This document shows, piece after piece, positions 35,456 to 45,747 of a DNA stretch of 64,000 nucleotides. Position numbers and translations under genes: made by a program. The stretch comes from Megaera_A sp965233855 (GTDB lineage Bacteria; Pseudomonadota; Alphaproteobacteria; Rickettsiales; Rickettsiaceae). The first letter of the stretch is position 1; each line of letters opens with the position of its first letter. The stretch covers positions 496,001 through 560,000 of the forward strand of contig OZ247586.1 in assembly GCA_965233855.1 (NCBI GenBank), in the 5' to 3' direction. The notes below the pieces were generated by a model that saw only the letters and a program-made list of their open reading frames with translations, made no database searches and was not told the origin of the DNA.

Positions 35456-36441
35456 CATTGTCGATGATATATTTTTGAATATAATGAAAACAAATCAAAC
35501 GTTTTTGGATTAGTTTTGAAATCAATTTCAGCTTGTTGAATATATCTCAAACATCTTACAGCATCTTCTGATGTGTGCTTTCTAACGATTTGTTTAAAGT
35601 CGTTTAAATATTTAAAGAAGATTGGCGGGTATAAAGATTTTATTGCAAGGTCTGTATTTTCTCCATCTTCAATTTTTGAAGTTACAGTATAAATATTTAA
35701 GTAGTATCTGCCTAGAGCCCTGATCATCAATACTTCATTTTTGTTTTGTTCTTTTAATTTGCTTATCTCTTTTAGTAAATTTAAAGGATCTTGTTTAGCA
35801 AAATAAATACACATTTCATCGCCACTAGCAAGTAGATCACTGCTCAATGTTACTAGAATATCATCTTTAACTATTTCTGATTTATCATGAGTGAAATTAA
35901 AAATCTTTTCTAATTCAGATTTAATAATTTGATGATCGCCTTTTAGATGTGATTTAAGGTAGAATAGAGCTTCTTCATCAATACTCTTATTATGTTTTTT
36001 GCATTGCTGTAGAATGATTTTTGCAACAGTGCTTTCATTTTCATAATAACATCCAATGGAAGCTATTTCTTGCCCTTCTTCAAAAAATTTACGAACACCG
36101 CTAGCTGGAAGGGAATCATCACTAACAAAACAGATGAAATGTTCAAAATCATTATTAGTAATGCAGTTCTGTAGTTCTTTATTTAAAGCTCCTTTAACGT
36201 TTGTGATTTTAATCAATTCTTTCTGCTTAAAAAAGTTTGTACTATTTGCAATAAGCAGAAGTTTGTTTGCAGTTAGTTCTTTGATATTAAATTCTGAAAC
36301 AATAAGGTCCATTTTATTTATTATTTGTTCTAGTATAGTTGTAGCAAAACCATGATTTGTTCCATGTACTAGGAGTGATTTAATTTTTCTGGATTGAATC
36401 TTCTGTAATAATTCTGATATGGATGATGTGAAGAATTTCAT
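35455..36441 (-). CDS. holA: DNA polymerase III subunit delta
   Basis: Clamp-loader delta subunit, 328 residues. It fits HolA in length and layout: SLLVHGTNHGFATTIL near the start (HolA has LVYGPD-G), NFFKQKELIKI, a middle FICFVSDDSLPASGVRKFFEEG, and the C-terminal LYSKIYHRQ. It overlaps lptE by 4 bp, the conserved lptE-holA arrangement, which supports the assignment of both genes. Confidence 0.9.
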   Translation of the reverse strand: MKFFTSSISELLQKIQSRKIKSLLVHGTNHGFATTILEQIINKMDLIVSEFNIKELTANKLLLIANSTNFFKQKELIKITNVKGALNKELQNCITNNDFEHFICFVSDDSLPASGVRKFFEEGQEIASIGCYYENESTVAKIILQQCKKHNKSIDEEALFYLKSHLKGDHQIIKSELEKIFNFTHDKSEIVKDDILVTLSSDLLASGDEMCIYFAKQDPLNLLKEISKLKEQNKNEVLMIRALGRYYLNIYTVTSKIEDGENTDLAIKSLYPPIFFKYLNDFKQIVRKHTSEDAVRCLRYIQQAEIDFKTNPKTFDLFSLYSKIYHRQ

Positions 36442-36944
36442 TTTTTTCTATTTTCAATAAATAAAAGAATTCTATTTCTTACTTCTTCAGCAGACATTAT
36501 AGCTAAAACTTTTTGGAGCTCTTGCTGATTAGCGTTGTTACTATAAGGCGAAAAGTTAGAGCTATAGGAAGCAAGCCTTAAGAAATTGCCTGAATTAATT
36601 GTTTTATTTGTATGCGAATCAGTCAATTTATAGGTAACTTTGATAGTTACAACCTCACGCAAAACATCTGAATTTTTTTGTATTATGCTGAAATCTTTAT
36701 TATATGATAATGTAGTGCTTAAAGTATATTTTGAATTCTTTTTAGTAGGAAATGTGTTTTTTAAATGATTGTAGTAATCTGCTCCTTCTGGAGAAGAAAG
36801 TGGAATGATTTCTATAGATTGCATTAGTTCGTATGTTGGATTTAGATCAGTTTTGTAAATAGGCCTAAATCCACAAGAAGTAAGAGAAAATAATATAATA
36901 AATAGATTTGCTATTTTAAAATAATTATTAGTTCTCTTACTCAT
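36438..36944 (-). CDS. lptE: LPS-assembly lipoprotein LptE
   Basis: Outer-membrane lipoprotein that plugs the LptD barrel during LPS export. The protein has 168 residues. A signal peptide ends in the lipobox LTSC (cysteine at about 24) followed by GFRPIYKTD, which is the family's C-GF-P-Y start. It would be a client of Lgt (13190). It overlaps holA by 4 bp. Its presence implies that the organism makes, or recently made, lipopolysaccharide or a related outer-leaflet lipid. Confidence 0.88.
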   Translation of the reverse strand: MSKRTNNYFKIANLFIILFSLTSCGFRPIYKTDLNPTYELMQSIEIIPLSSPEGADYYNHLKNTFPTKKNSKYTLSTTLSYNKDFSIIQKNSDVLREVVTIKVTYKLTDSHTNKTINSGNFLRLASYSSNFSPYSNNANQQELQKVLAIMSAEEVRNRILLFIENRKK

Positions 36945-36971
36945 ATATGTTCCAATTATTGGCTGTTTATT

Positions 36972-39059
36972 TTAAGAAGCAACTTGTTCTTTAGTATTTT
37001 TATTAGCAGAATCTTTTGTTTCATCTTTAATAATATCAGCTTTGTTATCAGTTTTTTTTGTTATTTTCTTTCTATTTTTATTAGTTCTTCTTTTTTTAGG
37101 AATTTGTGTTTGCTCTGAAGGTTCTGTAATAGTTTCTTCTTTTGAAACATTTTTATTTTCTACAGGCGCAGTGTCTTTTTTGTCTGCATTGTTTTTATCA
37201 GTAGAATTTTCTTTCTTTTTATTGGGTAAATTTTTATTCTTATCAATTTTTCTTCTATTTTTAGAGTAATTTTTTTCTTCAGTTTCATTATAGATTTCAG
37301 ATGTATCTTGTAGGGCAGGTGAGTAGGGTTGATTGTTCTGCTTGTTTTTATCTGAATGTTTTACTTTTTCAATAGAATAACTATCTGATGTCGCATCTCT
37401 ATCTATCGAAAAATTCAGTTTGATAGAATATTTAGACTCTATAAATGAAATTTCCTCTCTTTTGTGGTTAAGTAAATAAATGATTGATGAGGCAATCCCA
37501 AATACATTTACTTCATCATATTTTCCATTGAATATTTCATTTTCTATTGTTCGAAGTATTAGCATTGAATTAGATTCGTCTGCACGCACGACACCTTTTC
37601 CACTACAGTGTGAACAAATATTAGAATTCATTTCTAGGAAAGAAGGGCGTAATCTTTGTCTAGACATTTCTAGTAGCCCAAAAGTGCTAATAGGTGCAGT
37701 TTGGATTCTTGCTTTATCTTTACTGAAATATTCCCAAAGCGATCTTTCTAAAATTTTACGGTTCTTAGTTTCGCTTAGATCAATGAAATCTAGTACAAGA
37801 AGTCCTGATAAATCACGTAATCTTGATTGTCTTGCAATTTCTCTGGCAGCTTCAAGATTTGTTTTTAAAGCCATTTCTTCGATGTTGCGTTCGCTCGTAG
37901 CTCGGCCTGAGTTGACATCAATAGAAATCAAAGCCTCTGTGGGGTTAATTACAATGTACCCACCAGATGGTAGGTGAACGATTGGTTGATACAGTTTTAT
38001 TAATTGGTCTTCAATGCCAAATTTTGTATATATTGGTGTTTTGCTTTTATATTCTTTTACAACTTTTGCTTGACTCGGAAGAACATCGTTCATGTATTTT
38101 TGGCATAAACTGTATGCCTCTTTACCTTGAACGACTACTTCTTTTACATTCCTATCAAACATATCTCTGATAGTTTTGAGGATAATACCATCTTCTTGGT
38201 GGATAAAACAAGGAGCTTTTGATTTTAGAGTTGCTTCTCGAATTTTATTCCATAATTTTGCTAAATAATCATAATCTTTTTTTATTTCAAGTGTTGTGTG
38301 CCCTGCACCCGCTGTTCTCGCAATCACGCTTGAACTGCTATTACCTTTTTCAGCTAGATCATTTATTATTCTTTTAAGTCTTTTTCTTTCATCATGATTT
38401 GAAATTTTTCTAGATATTCCATTCTGTGATGGTTTGTTTGGCATTAATACGCAATATTTCCCTGCTAAAGAAATATACGTTGTCAGTGAGGCGCCTTTGT
38501 TTCCTCTTTCTTCTTTTGAAGCTTGAACTAAAAGTATTTGTCCTTTTTTTATTACTTCTTGGATTTTAAATTGTTTCTCAGTTGAATCTGATTCTTTTGA
38601 GATTGAATCTATTTCATCCTCTTCAGCAGCAATGTTGATATCAGATTGAAGTTTCTCATCCACCATTTTTTCAATTGCGCTAATATCAATATCATCACTT
38701 TCTACTAGTTCGTGGAATTTATTTTCAGATCTTTTTTCTTCTAAATCTTCAGAAGTTATTTCTGGAGCAACTATTTCATTTCCTGCAATTGCATTTTTAT
38801 TGTCTGTAGATAGAGTTTGGTAGTAGTCAGGATGAATTTCGCTAAACGGAAGAAATCCGCTTTTATCTTCTCCATAATCCACAAAGGCAGCTTGGAGCGA
38901 AGGCTCAACCCTTGTTATTTTTGCCAGGTAGATGTTGCCTTTGATTTGTTTTTTATTTGCAGAACTAAATTCTATATTTTCTATATTATTGTTCTTATCT
39001 AATAAGACTACCCTTGTTTCCGTGGGAAAATTCCCATCGATTATTATTCTTTTTTTCAT
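36972..39059 (-). CDS. rne: Ribonuclease E/G
   Basis: Endoribonuclease for mRNA decay and rRNA/tRNA processing, 695 residues. The N-terminal S1 domain (about 36-190) has KGNIYLAKITRVEPSLQAAFVDYGEDKSGFLP and contains an acidic insertion (about 105-165). The catalytic block has ALISIDVNSGRAT and LSGLLVLDFIDL (metal-binding aspartates). The zinc-link CSHCSGKG is at about 480. The C-terminal 130 residues are lysine- and asparagine-rich and disordered, which is shorter than the E. coli degradosome scaffold. It precedes lptE by 27 bp. Confidence 0.95.
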   Translation of the reverse strand: MKKRIIIDGNFPTETRVVLLDKNNNIENIEFSSANKKQIKGNIYLAKITRVEPSLQAAFVDYGEDKSGFLPFSEIHPDYYQTLSTDNKNAIAGNEIVAPEITSEDLEEKRSENKFHELVESDDIDISAIEKMVDEKLQSDINIAAEEDEIDSISKESDSTEKQFKIQEVIKKGQILLVQASKEERGNKGASLTTYISLAGKYCVLMPNKPSQNGISRKISNHDERKRLKRIINDLAEKGNSSSSVIARTAGAGHTTLEIKKDYDYLAKLWNKIREATLKSKAPCFIHQEDGIILKTIRDMFDRNVKEVVVQGKEAYSLCQKYMNDVLPSQAKVVKEYKSKTPIYTKFGIEDQLIKLYQPIVHLPSGGYIVINPTEALISIDVNSGRATSERNIEEMALKTNLEAAREIARQSRLRDLSGLLVLDFIDLSETKNRKILERSLWEYFSKDKARIQTAPISTFGLLEMSRQRLRPSFLEMNSNICSHCSGKGVVRADESNSMLILRTIENEIFNGKYDEVNVFGIASSIIYLLNHKREEISFIESKYSIKLNFSIDRDATSDSYSIEKVKHSDKNKQNNQPYSPALQDTSEIYNETEEKNYSKNRRKIDKNKNLPNKKKENSTDKNNADKKDTAPVENKNVSKEETITEPSEQTQIPKKRRTNKNRKKITKKTDNKADIIKDETKDSANKNTKEQVAS

Positions 39060-39200
39060 ATGTACTCATAAAATGTATTTAAATATTTTTTTAAGGCCGG
39101 CAAACATGCATCAAAAACCATAAATAGATTAGCTATAATGCTCAAACTCTTTATTTATTATTTCAATAATTATACTCTTTAATCTAAGAGTGTTATTGGT

Positions 39201-39240
39201 GGCTGTCTGGGTGTAATAAAATTTAGTTTGCCAGGTTGCC
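39201..39240 (+). other. Hairpin in the leader region of the 39293 gene
   Basis: GGCTGTCTGG (39201-39210) can pair with CCAGGTTGCC (39231-39240) with one mismatch and two G-T pairs, 53 bp before the membrane protein ATG. It could be a structured leader, a terminator of an unseen small transcript, or chance. The rest of this 233-bp divergent gap has nothing I can identify. Confidence 0.35.
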
Positions 39241-39292
39241 TTATTACTTAAAAATTTATATACCAACTAGCGGTTTTTAGCAAACAATATTT

Positions 39293-40456
39293 ATGTCTAA
39301 GAGAAATAGTTTATCAGGTTTTTTAGTTCCTTTTATATGCGTAGTTTCCTTTTTTTTATGCATTTTTGTAAATGTTAGAATATTAGAGGTGTATCTTGCA
39401 TCTGAAGATTTGTCATTCACCTATTTTGATAGAATGGCTTTTTTAAAGATGTTAGGTTATGTTCTGGCTACTATATTTAGTATCATGTTAATAACATGGT
39501 TATCTTTTTTTCGAGGTGTCATTATTGCATTGCCGCTATATTATTTAAGTTGTTTTTGCATTATCTATTTGGATACTGATATTGTTATTACAATGTTTTA
39601 TTTTGTCATTTACGGAGCAAGTGCTTTAATGATAGCTCTTCTTCTTGTTGATAAGGTTTTTGAGAAATTTGAATCTAATATTTTAAATAGGATTATATTA
39701 GTAATATCGGGTATGATAACATCACATGTATTGGTTATTTACTTGAATATCTTTGTAATTGATAGAGATTGGGAAAATGTATCTTTCTTTCATATTATTA
39801 TTGCCAATATAATTCCATTATTTGTTTTTCTTGGAATAGTTTTTAAGTTTGAAAACTATAGATCAATACGCATTGTGGATGGGTATAATTTTAATATTGT
39901 TATCAAAAATATGGAGCTAGAGGTTCTAGTTGCTTTTAGTATGTTTTATGTAATTATGTCTATAAATAATGGGTTTGAGGTTTTTTCTCTTTCGCATTTT
40001 TTTCAGGATATATCTACTGAAGTTATTAAATTAATACTAGTGTCTTCAGTTGTTTTATCGGTTGTTTTGTCAAAAATTACTATTCCTAATTTTAATGAGT
40101 ATAAAATCAATATTATTTGTTTAATATCATTAATAATATTGTTTTTGTCACTTCCTGTTACTGGATATAGTGAGTTTTTGCTGAGTATTAATTTATTGCT
40201 AATAGGCATAATGATTGGGATCTTGTTTATTAGTAGCATTTCTATATTAACGAAAAAGTTTGAAGGAATTAATATTTCTTGCGCACTATCAATATACGCT
40301 TTAGCTGCATCAATAGGGTATTATTGCGGTTATATTACGATTGATACTTCTGAAAATACATTAGGTGATGATGGATTTTTAATTTCAATTTGTTTTGTAT
40401 TAGTTAGTTTATTGCTTTATTATCTTTATCTACTGAAAAAAATTAAAATTATATAG
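39293..40456 (+). CDS. Polytopic membrane protein, possibly MFS-like transporter
   Basis: 387 residues with about 12 hydrophobic segments and very few charged residues. The layout suggests a major-facilitator-type or similar transporter, but I see no substrate-diagnostic motif. Charged loops are short, for example DKVFEKFESNILNR around 119-132 and RSIRIVDGYNF around 192. It ends 4 bp before trmFO, so the two genes are likely co-transcribed. Orthologue and substrate are unknown. Confidence 0.65.
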   Translation: MSKRNSLSGFLVPFICVVSFFLCIFVNVRILEVYLASEDLSFTYFDRMAFLKMLGYVLATIFSIMLITWLSFFRGVIIALPLYYLSCFCIIYLDTDIVITMFYFVIYGASALMIALLLVDKVFEKFESNILNRIILVISGMITSHVLVIYLNIFVIDRDWENVSFFHIIIANIIPLFVFLGIVFKFENYRSIRIVDGYNFNIVIKNMELEVLVAFSMFYVIMSINNGFEVFSLSHFFQDISTEVIKLILVSSVVLSVVLSKITIPNFNEYKINIICLISLIILFLSLPVTGYSEFLLSINLLLIGIMIGILFISSISILTKKFEGINISCALSIYALAASIGYYCGYITIDTSENTLGDDGFLISICFVLVSLLLYYLYLLKKIKII

Positions 40457-40460
40457 ATTA

Positions 40461-41801
40461 ATGAAAGAACTAAATATTGTTGGCGGTGGCCTTGCCGGAT
40501 CTGAGGCTGCATGGCAAGCAGCTAATCGTGGTGTTAATGTAAACTTATATGAAATGCGCAAGGGAGATAAAAGAACTCTAGCTCATCATACAGATAAATT
40601 AGCTGAGCTGGTGTGCTCAAATTCATTTAGGAATGATGATGTATCAAGTGCAATAGGTTTATTGCATGCAGAGATGCGTAAAATGAATTCTCTAATTATG
40701 AAAGCTGCAGATAGCACAAAAGTTCCAGCAGGTTCTGCACTTGCAATGGATAGAGATATGTTTGCAGATATGGTGACAAACGAGATACAAAACCACCAAA
40801 ATATCAATATTATTAGGGAAGAAATGAATGAGTTGTCAAATGATGGACTATGGTTAATTGCTACAGGGCCTTTAACTTCTGACGCTTTGAGTCAAAAAAT
40901 AATGAGTGTGACTGGAGAGGATAAATTATCATTTTTCGATGCTATTGCTCCAATTATTTATAAAGAATCTATAGATTTTGATATTGCTTGGTTTCAATCA
41001 AGATATGATAAAGTTGGTCCAGGTGGTGATGGTAAGGATTATATTAATTGTCCAATGAGTAGGGAGCAATATTACAATTTTATTGATGCTCTTATGGATG
41101 GTGATAAAATTGAGTTCAAAGAATGGGAAAAGGATACTCCATATTTTAACGGATGTTTGCCAATTGAAGTAATGGCTGAAAGAGGAAGAGATACTTTAAG
41201 GTTTGGCCCTATGAAGCCAGTGGGTTTAACGAATATACATGCGCCAGATGAAAAGCCGTATGCTGTTATACAATTACGTCAAGATAATGCTTTGGGAACT
41301 TTGTATAACATTGTGGGTTTTCAAACTAAACTTAAATATGGTGCGCAAAAAGAAGTGTTTGCTTCAATTCCTGGATTAGCAAATGCTGAGTTTGCAAGAC
41401 TAGGTGGATTACATCGTAATACTTTTATAAATAGTCCTAAATTATTAGGTTCGCAATTGGAGTTAATCAATAAACCAAATATTAAATTCGCTGGTCAAAT
41501 CACGGGAGTTGAAGGTTACGTCGAAAGTGCAGCTATAGGACTATTAGCGGGTGTTTTTTCTGCTTGTGAGTTAAGTGATAGGAAAATTTCATCGCTGCCA
41601 ATAGAATCAGCTATGGGTAGTTTATTGAATCATTTAACAGAAGGGGCTGACTCTTCTACATTCCAACCTATGAATATTAACTATGGTCTAGTTCCTCCAT
41701 TGGATGTAAGGATAAAAGCCAAGAAGGAAAGATATACGGCTCTTTCTGATAGAGCTTTGAAATCTTTAGATGATTGGATCAGTACTAATGACTTGAAATA
41801 A
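40461..41801 (+). CDS. trmFO: Methylenetetrahydrofolate-tRNA-(uracil-5-)-methyltransferase
   Basis: Folate/FAD-dependent enzyme that makes m5U54 in the tRNA T-loop. The protein has 446 residues. The FAD-binding GGGLAG is at 8-13, followed by GSEAAWQAANRG, LYEMRKGDKRTLAHHTDKLAELVCSNSFRND (family signature), and CLPIEVMAERGRDTLRFGPMKPVGL. The C-terminal block has GVEGYVESAAIGLLAG. It is probably co-transcribed with the upstream membrane protein. Confidence 0.96.
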   Translation: MKELNIVGGGLAGSEAAWQAANRGVNVNLYEMRKGDKRTLAHHTDKLAELVCSNSFRNDDVSSAIGLLHAEMRKMNSLIMKAADSTKVPAGSALAMDRDMFADMVTNEIQNHQNINIIREEMNELSNDGLWLIATGPLTSDALSQKIMSVTGEDKLSFFDAIAPIIYKESIDFDIAWFQSRYDKVGPGGDGKDYINCPMSREQYYNFIDALMDGDKIEFKEWEKDTPYFNGCLPIEVMAERGRDTLRFGPMKPVGLTNIHAPDEKPYAVIQLRQDNALGTLYNIVGFQTKLKYGAQKEVFASIPGLANAEFARLGGLHRNTFINSPKLLGSQLELINKPNIKFAGQITGVEGYVESAAIGLLAGVFSACELSDRKISSLPIESAMGSLLNHLTEGADSSTFQPMNINYGLVPPLDVRIKAKKERYTALSDRALKSLDDWISTNDLK

Positions 41802-41830
41802 CCTCACCATAGTTTTTGATGAGGTTACAG
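41799..41830. terminator. Possible hairpin between trmFO and ileS
   Basis: AACCTCA (41801-41807) pairs with TGAGGTT (41820-41826) around a loop ending in TTTTTGA, between two convergent genes. There is no long T-run, so terminator activity is uncertain. Confidence 0.45.
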
Positions 41831-41836
41831 TTTCTA

Positions 41837-44800
41837 TTATTTCTTTATTGCAATTGAAAGCATATGCTCAAGCAGAGGTGCTTGAGTAGAAAAATCTGGC
41901 TTTTCAATTTCTGTTATAGTGCTAAGAGTTTGTGAGCATATTAAATCAGAATGTTCCTTTAAAACATTAGTTAAGTTAAATTCAGATGCTAGTTCAAGCT
42001 CAATTCTATCGGACACATCAAACTCTGCGTCTTTTCTCGCTTGTTGCACTAGTCTTATAATATCTCTAGCAATACCTTCGTTTTCTAGTTCTTTTGAAAT
42101 TGATAGATCAAGCCATATCATTCCTTGGTTACTAGAAAGTGGTTTTGCGCCTTGGTTTGCTCGTGGTACAAGTACAAGTGAATATTCATCAGGTAGTAAT
42201 TTTTCTTCAGCTACGGTTAGATTTGTTCCATCAAATTTCCACTCTCCTTGTTTAGATAATTTGATAATATCTTTCATTTTTTGAGGAAGGCGTTTTCCTA
42301 GAATAGGGAAGTTGATTGACAATTTTTGATCTGCATTATTGGCAAGATCGTTATCATAAATGATTGTCTTTACATTAATTTCATCTTTGATTAAATCTTC
42401 GAATTCTTTGAAATTATTGCTTTCTTCCGTGATGATTTTTAAGGTAGCCAATGGTTGGCGCACTCTTATGTTTTCAGCGCTTCTTATAAATAAAGCTGTA
42501 CTACAAATATCCTGGACTTGATCCATAATATTTACTAATTCCTCATTTATATTTATTTCATTTAATATAGGGAAGTCAGTTAGATGAACACTTTTAATAT
42601 TCTTTCTTCCATCGGTCAATCCAAGGTAAATATGCTCTGAGATTAATGGTAAAAGTGAAGATATTGCTCTGCTCATTACTTTTAGGCATGTATATAGAGT
42701 ATTATATGCTGATAGTTTATCTTGATCTTTTTCTGATTTCCAAAAGCGATTACGGCTCCTTCTTATATACCAATTATTTAATATTTCAAAGAACTCTGAT
42801 ATAGAGCTATAAGCAGATTGGCTATCAAATGCATCCATGCTTGATTCAATAGAAGTTACGGCAATTTTAAGTTTTGATAAAATATATTGATCAAGAATAT
42901 TTTCAGATTTAAAAGACAGGTCAGCTTTAATTGAATCACTATTTGCATAAAGGCAGAAGAAATTATAAGCATTCCAAATTGGTTTGATAAACAGTCTAAG
43001 GGAATCAAATACCATTTTTCCTTCTTTGTCGATAAGGAGTTCTTGACCTTTAACTACCGTTGATGAAAGCATGGTGACTCTTAATGCATCTGAACCATAT
43101 TTTTCAAAAGTCTCTAGTGGGTCTGCGTAGTTATTTAGGCGTTTCGAGAGTTTTTGCCCGGTAGAATCCAGGATCACACCATGGCATATGCAATTAAGGA
43201 AAGGCGGTCTATCAAATAATGCAGTAGACAGTACCATTAGTGTATAAAACCATCCGCGAGTTTGTGCTGAATATTCAACGATAAAATCAGCAGGGAAGTG
43301 ATTTTCAAACCATTCTTTGTTTTCAAAGGGGTAGTGCGCTTGCCCATATGGCATAGACCCACTCTCAAACCAGCAATCAAATACATCTGATACTCTGCGC
43401 ATCATTGACTTTCCTGTTGGGTCATCTGGGTTTGGACGTACTAGATCATCAATATATGGTTTGTGTAAATCATCAACTTTTACTCCAAAATCTTTTTCAA
43501 GTTCTGCCACTGATCCATATACATCTATACGTGGATATTTTGAGTCATCTGACCTCCAGATTGGAATTGGAGTGCCCCAAAATCTGTTGCGACTAATCGA
43601 CCAATCTCGTGCATTTTCAAGCCATTTGCCAAATAATCCATCCTTAACATTGCCTGGTATCCAATTGATTTCTTGGTTTAATTCGATCATACGATCTTTG
43701 AATGCCGTAACTTTTACATACCAAGATGGTACAGCTTTATATATCAACGGTGTATCTGTTCTCCAACAATGAGGATAGTTGTGAATATATTGTTCAGTCT
43801 TGATCCAACTTCCTTGTTCTTTTAGTTTTATGATAATTGGGTCATTGGCATCAAAAACTTGCATTCCTTCAAAGTCTGTAACTTCGTTTGTAAATTTTCC
43901 AGCATTATCGACAGGGCATACAATTTCTATTCCTTCTTCTTGGCAAACTACTTGATCATCTTCACCGAAGCCAGGAGCCATATGAACGATTCCTGTGCCG
44001 TCACCTTCAACTACAAAGTCAGCTGAAAAGATTTTAAAAGCATTCTCGTGATTTTTGAAATAATCAAAAAGTGGAGCATATGTATGTTTTGTTAAGGCGC
44101 TGCCTTTGATAGTAGTAATTTGAGTTTCTTCAGTAATACCAAGTTCTTTTGCATATGATTTTAGAGCGAATTTCCCCACTATATAGCAAATATTATCCTT
44201 TTTTATGCAAGCGTACTCGATATCTGATCCAACGGCTAATGCAAGGTTTGATGGTAGTGTCCATGGTGTTGTTGTCCATGCCATGATTCTATATTCATCG
44301 CAATTTTCTGGAGCACCATCAGGTGCACTATCTGTTTTGAATGAAACAGTAACGGCTTTATCAGCTCTTTCGCGATAAGAATTATCTAATCTTGTTTCAA
44401 AGTTTGATAGAGGTGTTTCGCATGCCCATGAATAAGGCATAACTCGCATTGATTCATATACTAAACCTTTTTTGTAAAGTTCTTTAAACGCCCATAATAC
44501 TGATTCCATGAAACTCTTATCCATAGTTTTATATGAATTCTCAAAATCTACCCAGCGCGCTTGACGTTTTACATATTCTTCCCAATTATGAGAATATTTC
44601 ATGACTGAGCTGCGACATTGATCGTTAAATTTATCAACGCCATATTCCGAAATAGCTATTCTTCCGGAAAAACCAAGTTCTTTTTCTGCTCCCATCTCTG
44701 CTGGTAGCCCATGGCAATCCCAACCAAACCTTCTTTCAACACGCTTGCCTTTAGTAGTTTGATATCTAGCATATGAATCTTTTACAAAGCCTGTTAGTAA

Positions 44801-45004
44801 ATGACCATAGTGCGGCAAACCATTGGCAAAAGGTGGTCCATCATAAAAAACAAATTCATTGTTTTTTGAATCTTTTGCAGCTTCTCTAATATCAATAGAT
44901 TTTTGAAAAATTTTATTTTCTTCCCAATATTCGAGAATTTCATTCTCTATTTCTGGAAATTCTACATTTGATTTAACTTCTGGGTAATATTTCTGTTCTG
45001 TCAT
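41837..45004 (-). CDS. ileS: Isoleucyl-tRNA synthetase (eukaryote-like type)
   Basis: Class I synthetase charging tRNA-Ile, 1055 residues. The HIGH motif is HYGH at 65-68 in PPFANGLPHYGHLL, and the KMSKS motif appears as KLSKR. The pattern PFANGLPHYGHLL and the length over 1000 place it with the eukaryote-like (IleS2) group found in Rickettsiales and linked to mupirocin insensitivity. The editing domain contains AWTTTPWTLPSNLALAV. It is leftward, 33 bp after the coq9 start side. Confidence 0.96.
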   Translation of the reverse strand: MTEQKYYPEVKSNVEFPEIENEILEYWEENKIFQKSIDIREAAKDSKNNEFVFYDGPPFANGLPHYGHLLTGFVKDSYARYQTTKGKRVERRFGWDCHGLPAEMGAEKELGFSGRIAISEYGVDKFNDQCRSSVMKYSHNWEEYVKRQARWVDFENSYKTMDKSFMESVLWAFKELYKKGLVYESMRVMPYSWACETPLSNFETRLDNSYRERADKAVTVSFKTDSAPDGAPENCDEYRIMAWTTTPWTLPSNLALAVGSDIEYACIKKDNICYIVGKFALKSYAKELGITEETQITTIKGSALTKHTYAPLFDYFKNHENAFKIFSADFVVEGDGTGIVHMAPGFGEDDQVVCQEEGIEIVCPVDNAGKFTNEVTDFEGMQVFDANDPIIIKLKEQGSWIKTEQYIHNYPHCWRTDTPLIYKAVPSWYVKVTAFKDRMIELNQEINWIPGNVKDGLFGKWLENARDWSISRNRFWGTPIPIWRSDDSKYPRIDVYGSVAELEKDFGVKVDDLHKPYIDDLVRPNPDDPTGKSMMRRVSDVFDCWFESGSMPYGQAHYPFENKEWFENHFPADFIVEYSAQTRGWFYTLMVLSTALFDRPPFLNCICHGVILDSTGQKLSKRLNNYADPLETFEKYGSDALRVTMLSSTVVKGQELLIDKEGKMVFDSLRLFIKPIWNAYNFFCLYANSDSIKADLSFKSENILDQYILSKLKIAVTSIESSMDAFDSQSAYSSISEFFEILNNWYIRRSRNRFWKSEKDQDKLSAYNTLYTCLKVMSRAISSLLPLISEHIYLGLTDGRKNIKSVHLTDFPILNEININEELVNIMDQVQDICSTALFIRSAENIRVRQPLATLKIITEESNNFKEFEDLIKDEINVKTIIYDNDLANNADQKLSINFPILGKRLPQKMKDIIKLSKQGEWKFDGTNLTVAEEKLLPDEYSLVLVPRANQGAKPLSSNQGMIWLDLSISKELENEGIARDIIRLVQQARKDAEFDVSDRIELELASEFNLTNVLKEHSDLICSQTLSTITEIEKPDFSTQAPLLEHMLSIAIKK

Positions 45005-45037
45005 GGTTTGTTTTTAAAATTTAAATAAATCTATGTT

Positions 45038-45655
45038 TTATGAGAAAAGTCTGAGTATTGGTATATCTTCTATTTTTGGTACATTAACTCGGTTTTTAAA
45101 ACTAGCAATATTGATAATATTATCAAGTGCATTTTTAATGAAGTCTTTAGTTTTTTCATGATTTTTAGAATTATCTGCAATATAGAATGTTTTTGCTGAT
45201 AAATATATAGGTAAAAGCAAACCTCTTTTTGTATAATAATTATAATCAGTTGATTTATCGCCGGCATATTTCCAGATAAGATCGCAAGTTTGACAGGCGA
45301 TTTCATTGCCATATAGAAGGTTTGAAGGAATTAAAAAGAAGCTGCTATTATTTAAAATGACGTTTTTTGAAACAAGATTTATAATTCTGGTTTCCAGCGC
45401 CAGTGCAATTTGTTCTCTAATTTTTTTAGGTTTCTCTATTTTTTCTAGTGTTGATAGCATTTTTATATTAAGCCAATTTTCAAATGATTGAACTAGCTCT
45501 GCTGTTCCTTTTGGAAAAAGTAGTTTGTGATAATTAATTGTAAATTTACAGTTTTTTTCAGCTGTTTTAATTAATTCATCAGACCAATGCATAGAATCAA
45601 GCAATTCGCATAATTCTTTAAACAAAATATGTTTATTTGTTTCTTGTTGATTCAT
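45038..45655 (-). CDS. COQ9-family ubiquinone biosynthesis protein
   Basis: Lipid-binding helper of ubiquinone synthesis related to mitochondrial COQ9, 205 residues. Family blocks are LLFPKGTAELVQSFENWLN (about 54-72), KIREQIALALETRI, and WKYAGDKSTDYNYYTKRGLLLPIYLSA, which is the COQ9 core. It is divergent from rpsU, an arrangement common in Alphaproteobacteria. It partners functionally with ubiG at 3607. Confidence 0.9.
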   Translation of the reverse strand: MNQQETNKHILFKELCELLDSMHWSDELIKTAEKNCKFTINYHKLLFPKGTAELVQSFENWLNIKMLSTLEKIEKPKKIREQIALALETRIINLVSKNVILNNSSFFLIPSNLLYGNEIACQTCDLIWKYAGDKSTDYNYYTKRGLLLPIYLSAKTFYIADNSKNHEKTKDFIKNALDNIINIASFKNRVNVPKIEDIPILRLFS

Positions 45656-45675
45656 ATGGTATTAACCTTTTTCTC

Positions 45676-45704
45676 TTGACTTACACAATAACTATATAGA
45701 TAAT
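45676..45704 (+). promoter_or_regulatory. Sigma-70 promoter of rpsU
   Basis: TTGACT (45676-45681), a 17-bp spacer and GATAAT (45699-45704), 43 bp before the rpsU ATG, with an AAGGAGG ribosome-binding site in between. Confidence 0.75.
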
Positions 45705-45747
45705 AGTTACTTAATTCAACTAATGCCTTTTAAGGAGGTAATGTCTA

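Noticed and set aside
37042..38170. Several rightward frames opposite rne
   Set aside because: They are shadows of the rne coding strand, and RNase E is complete and conserved.
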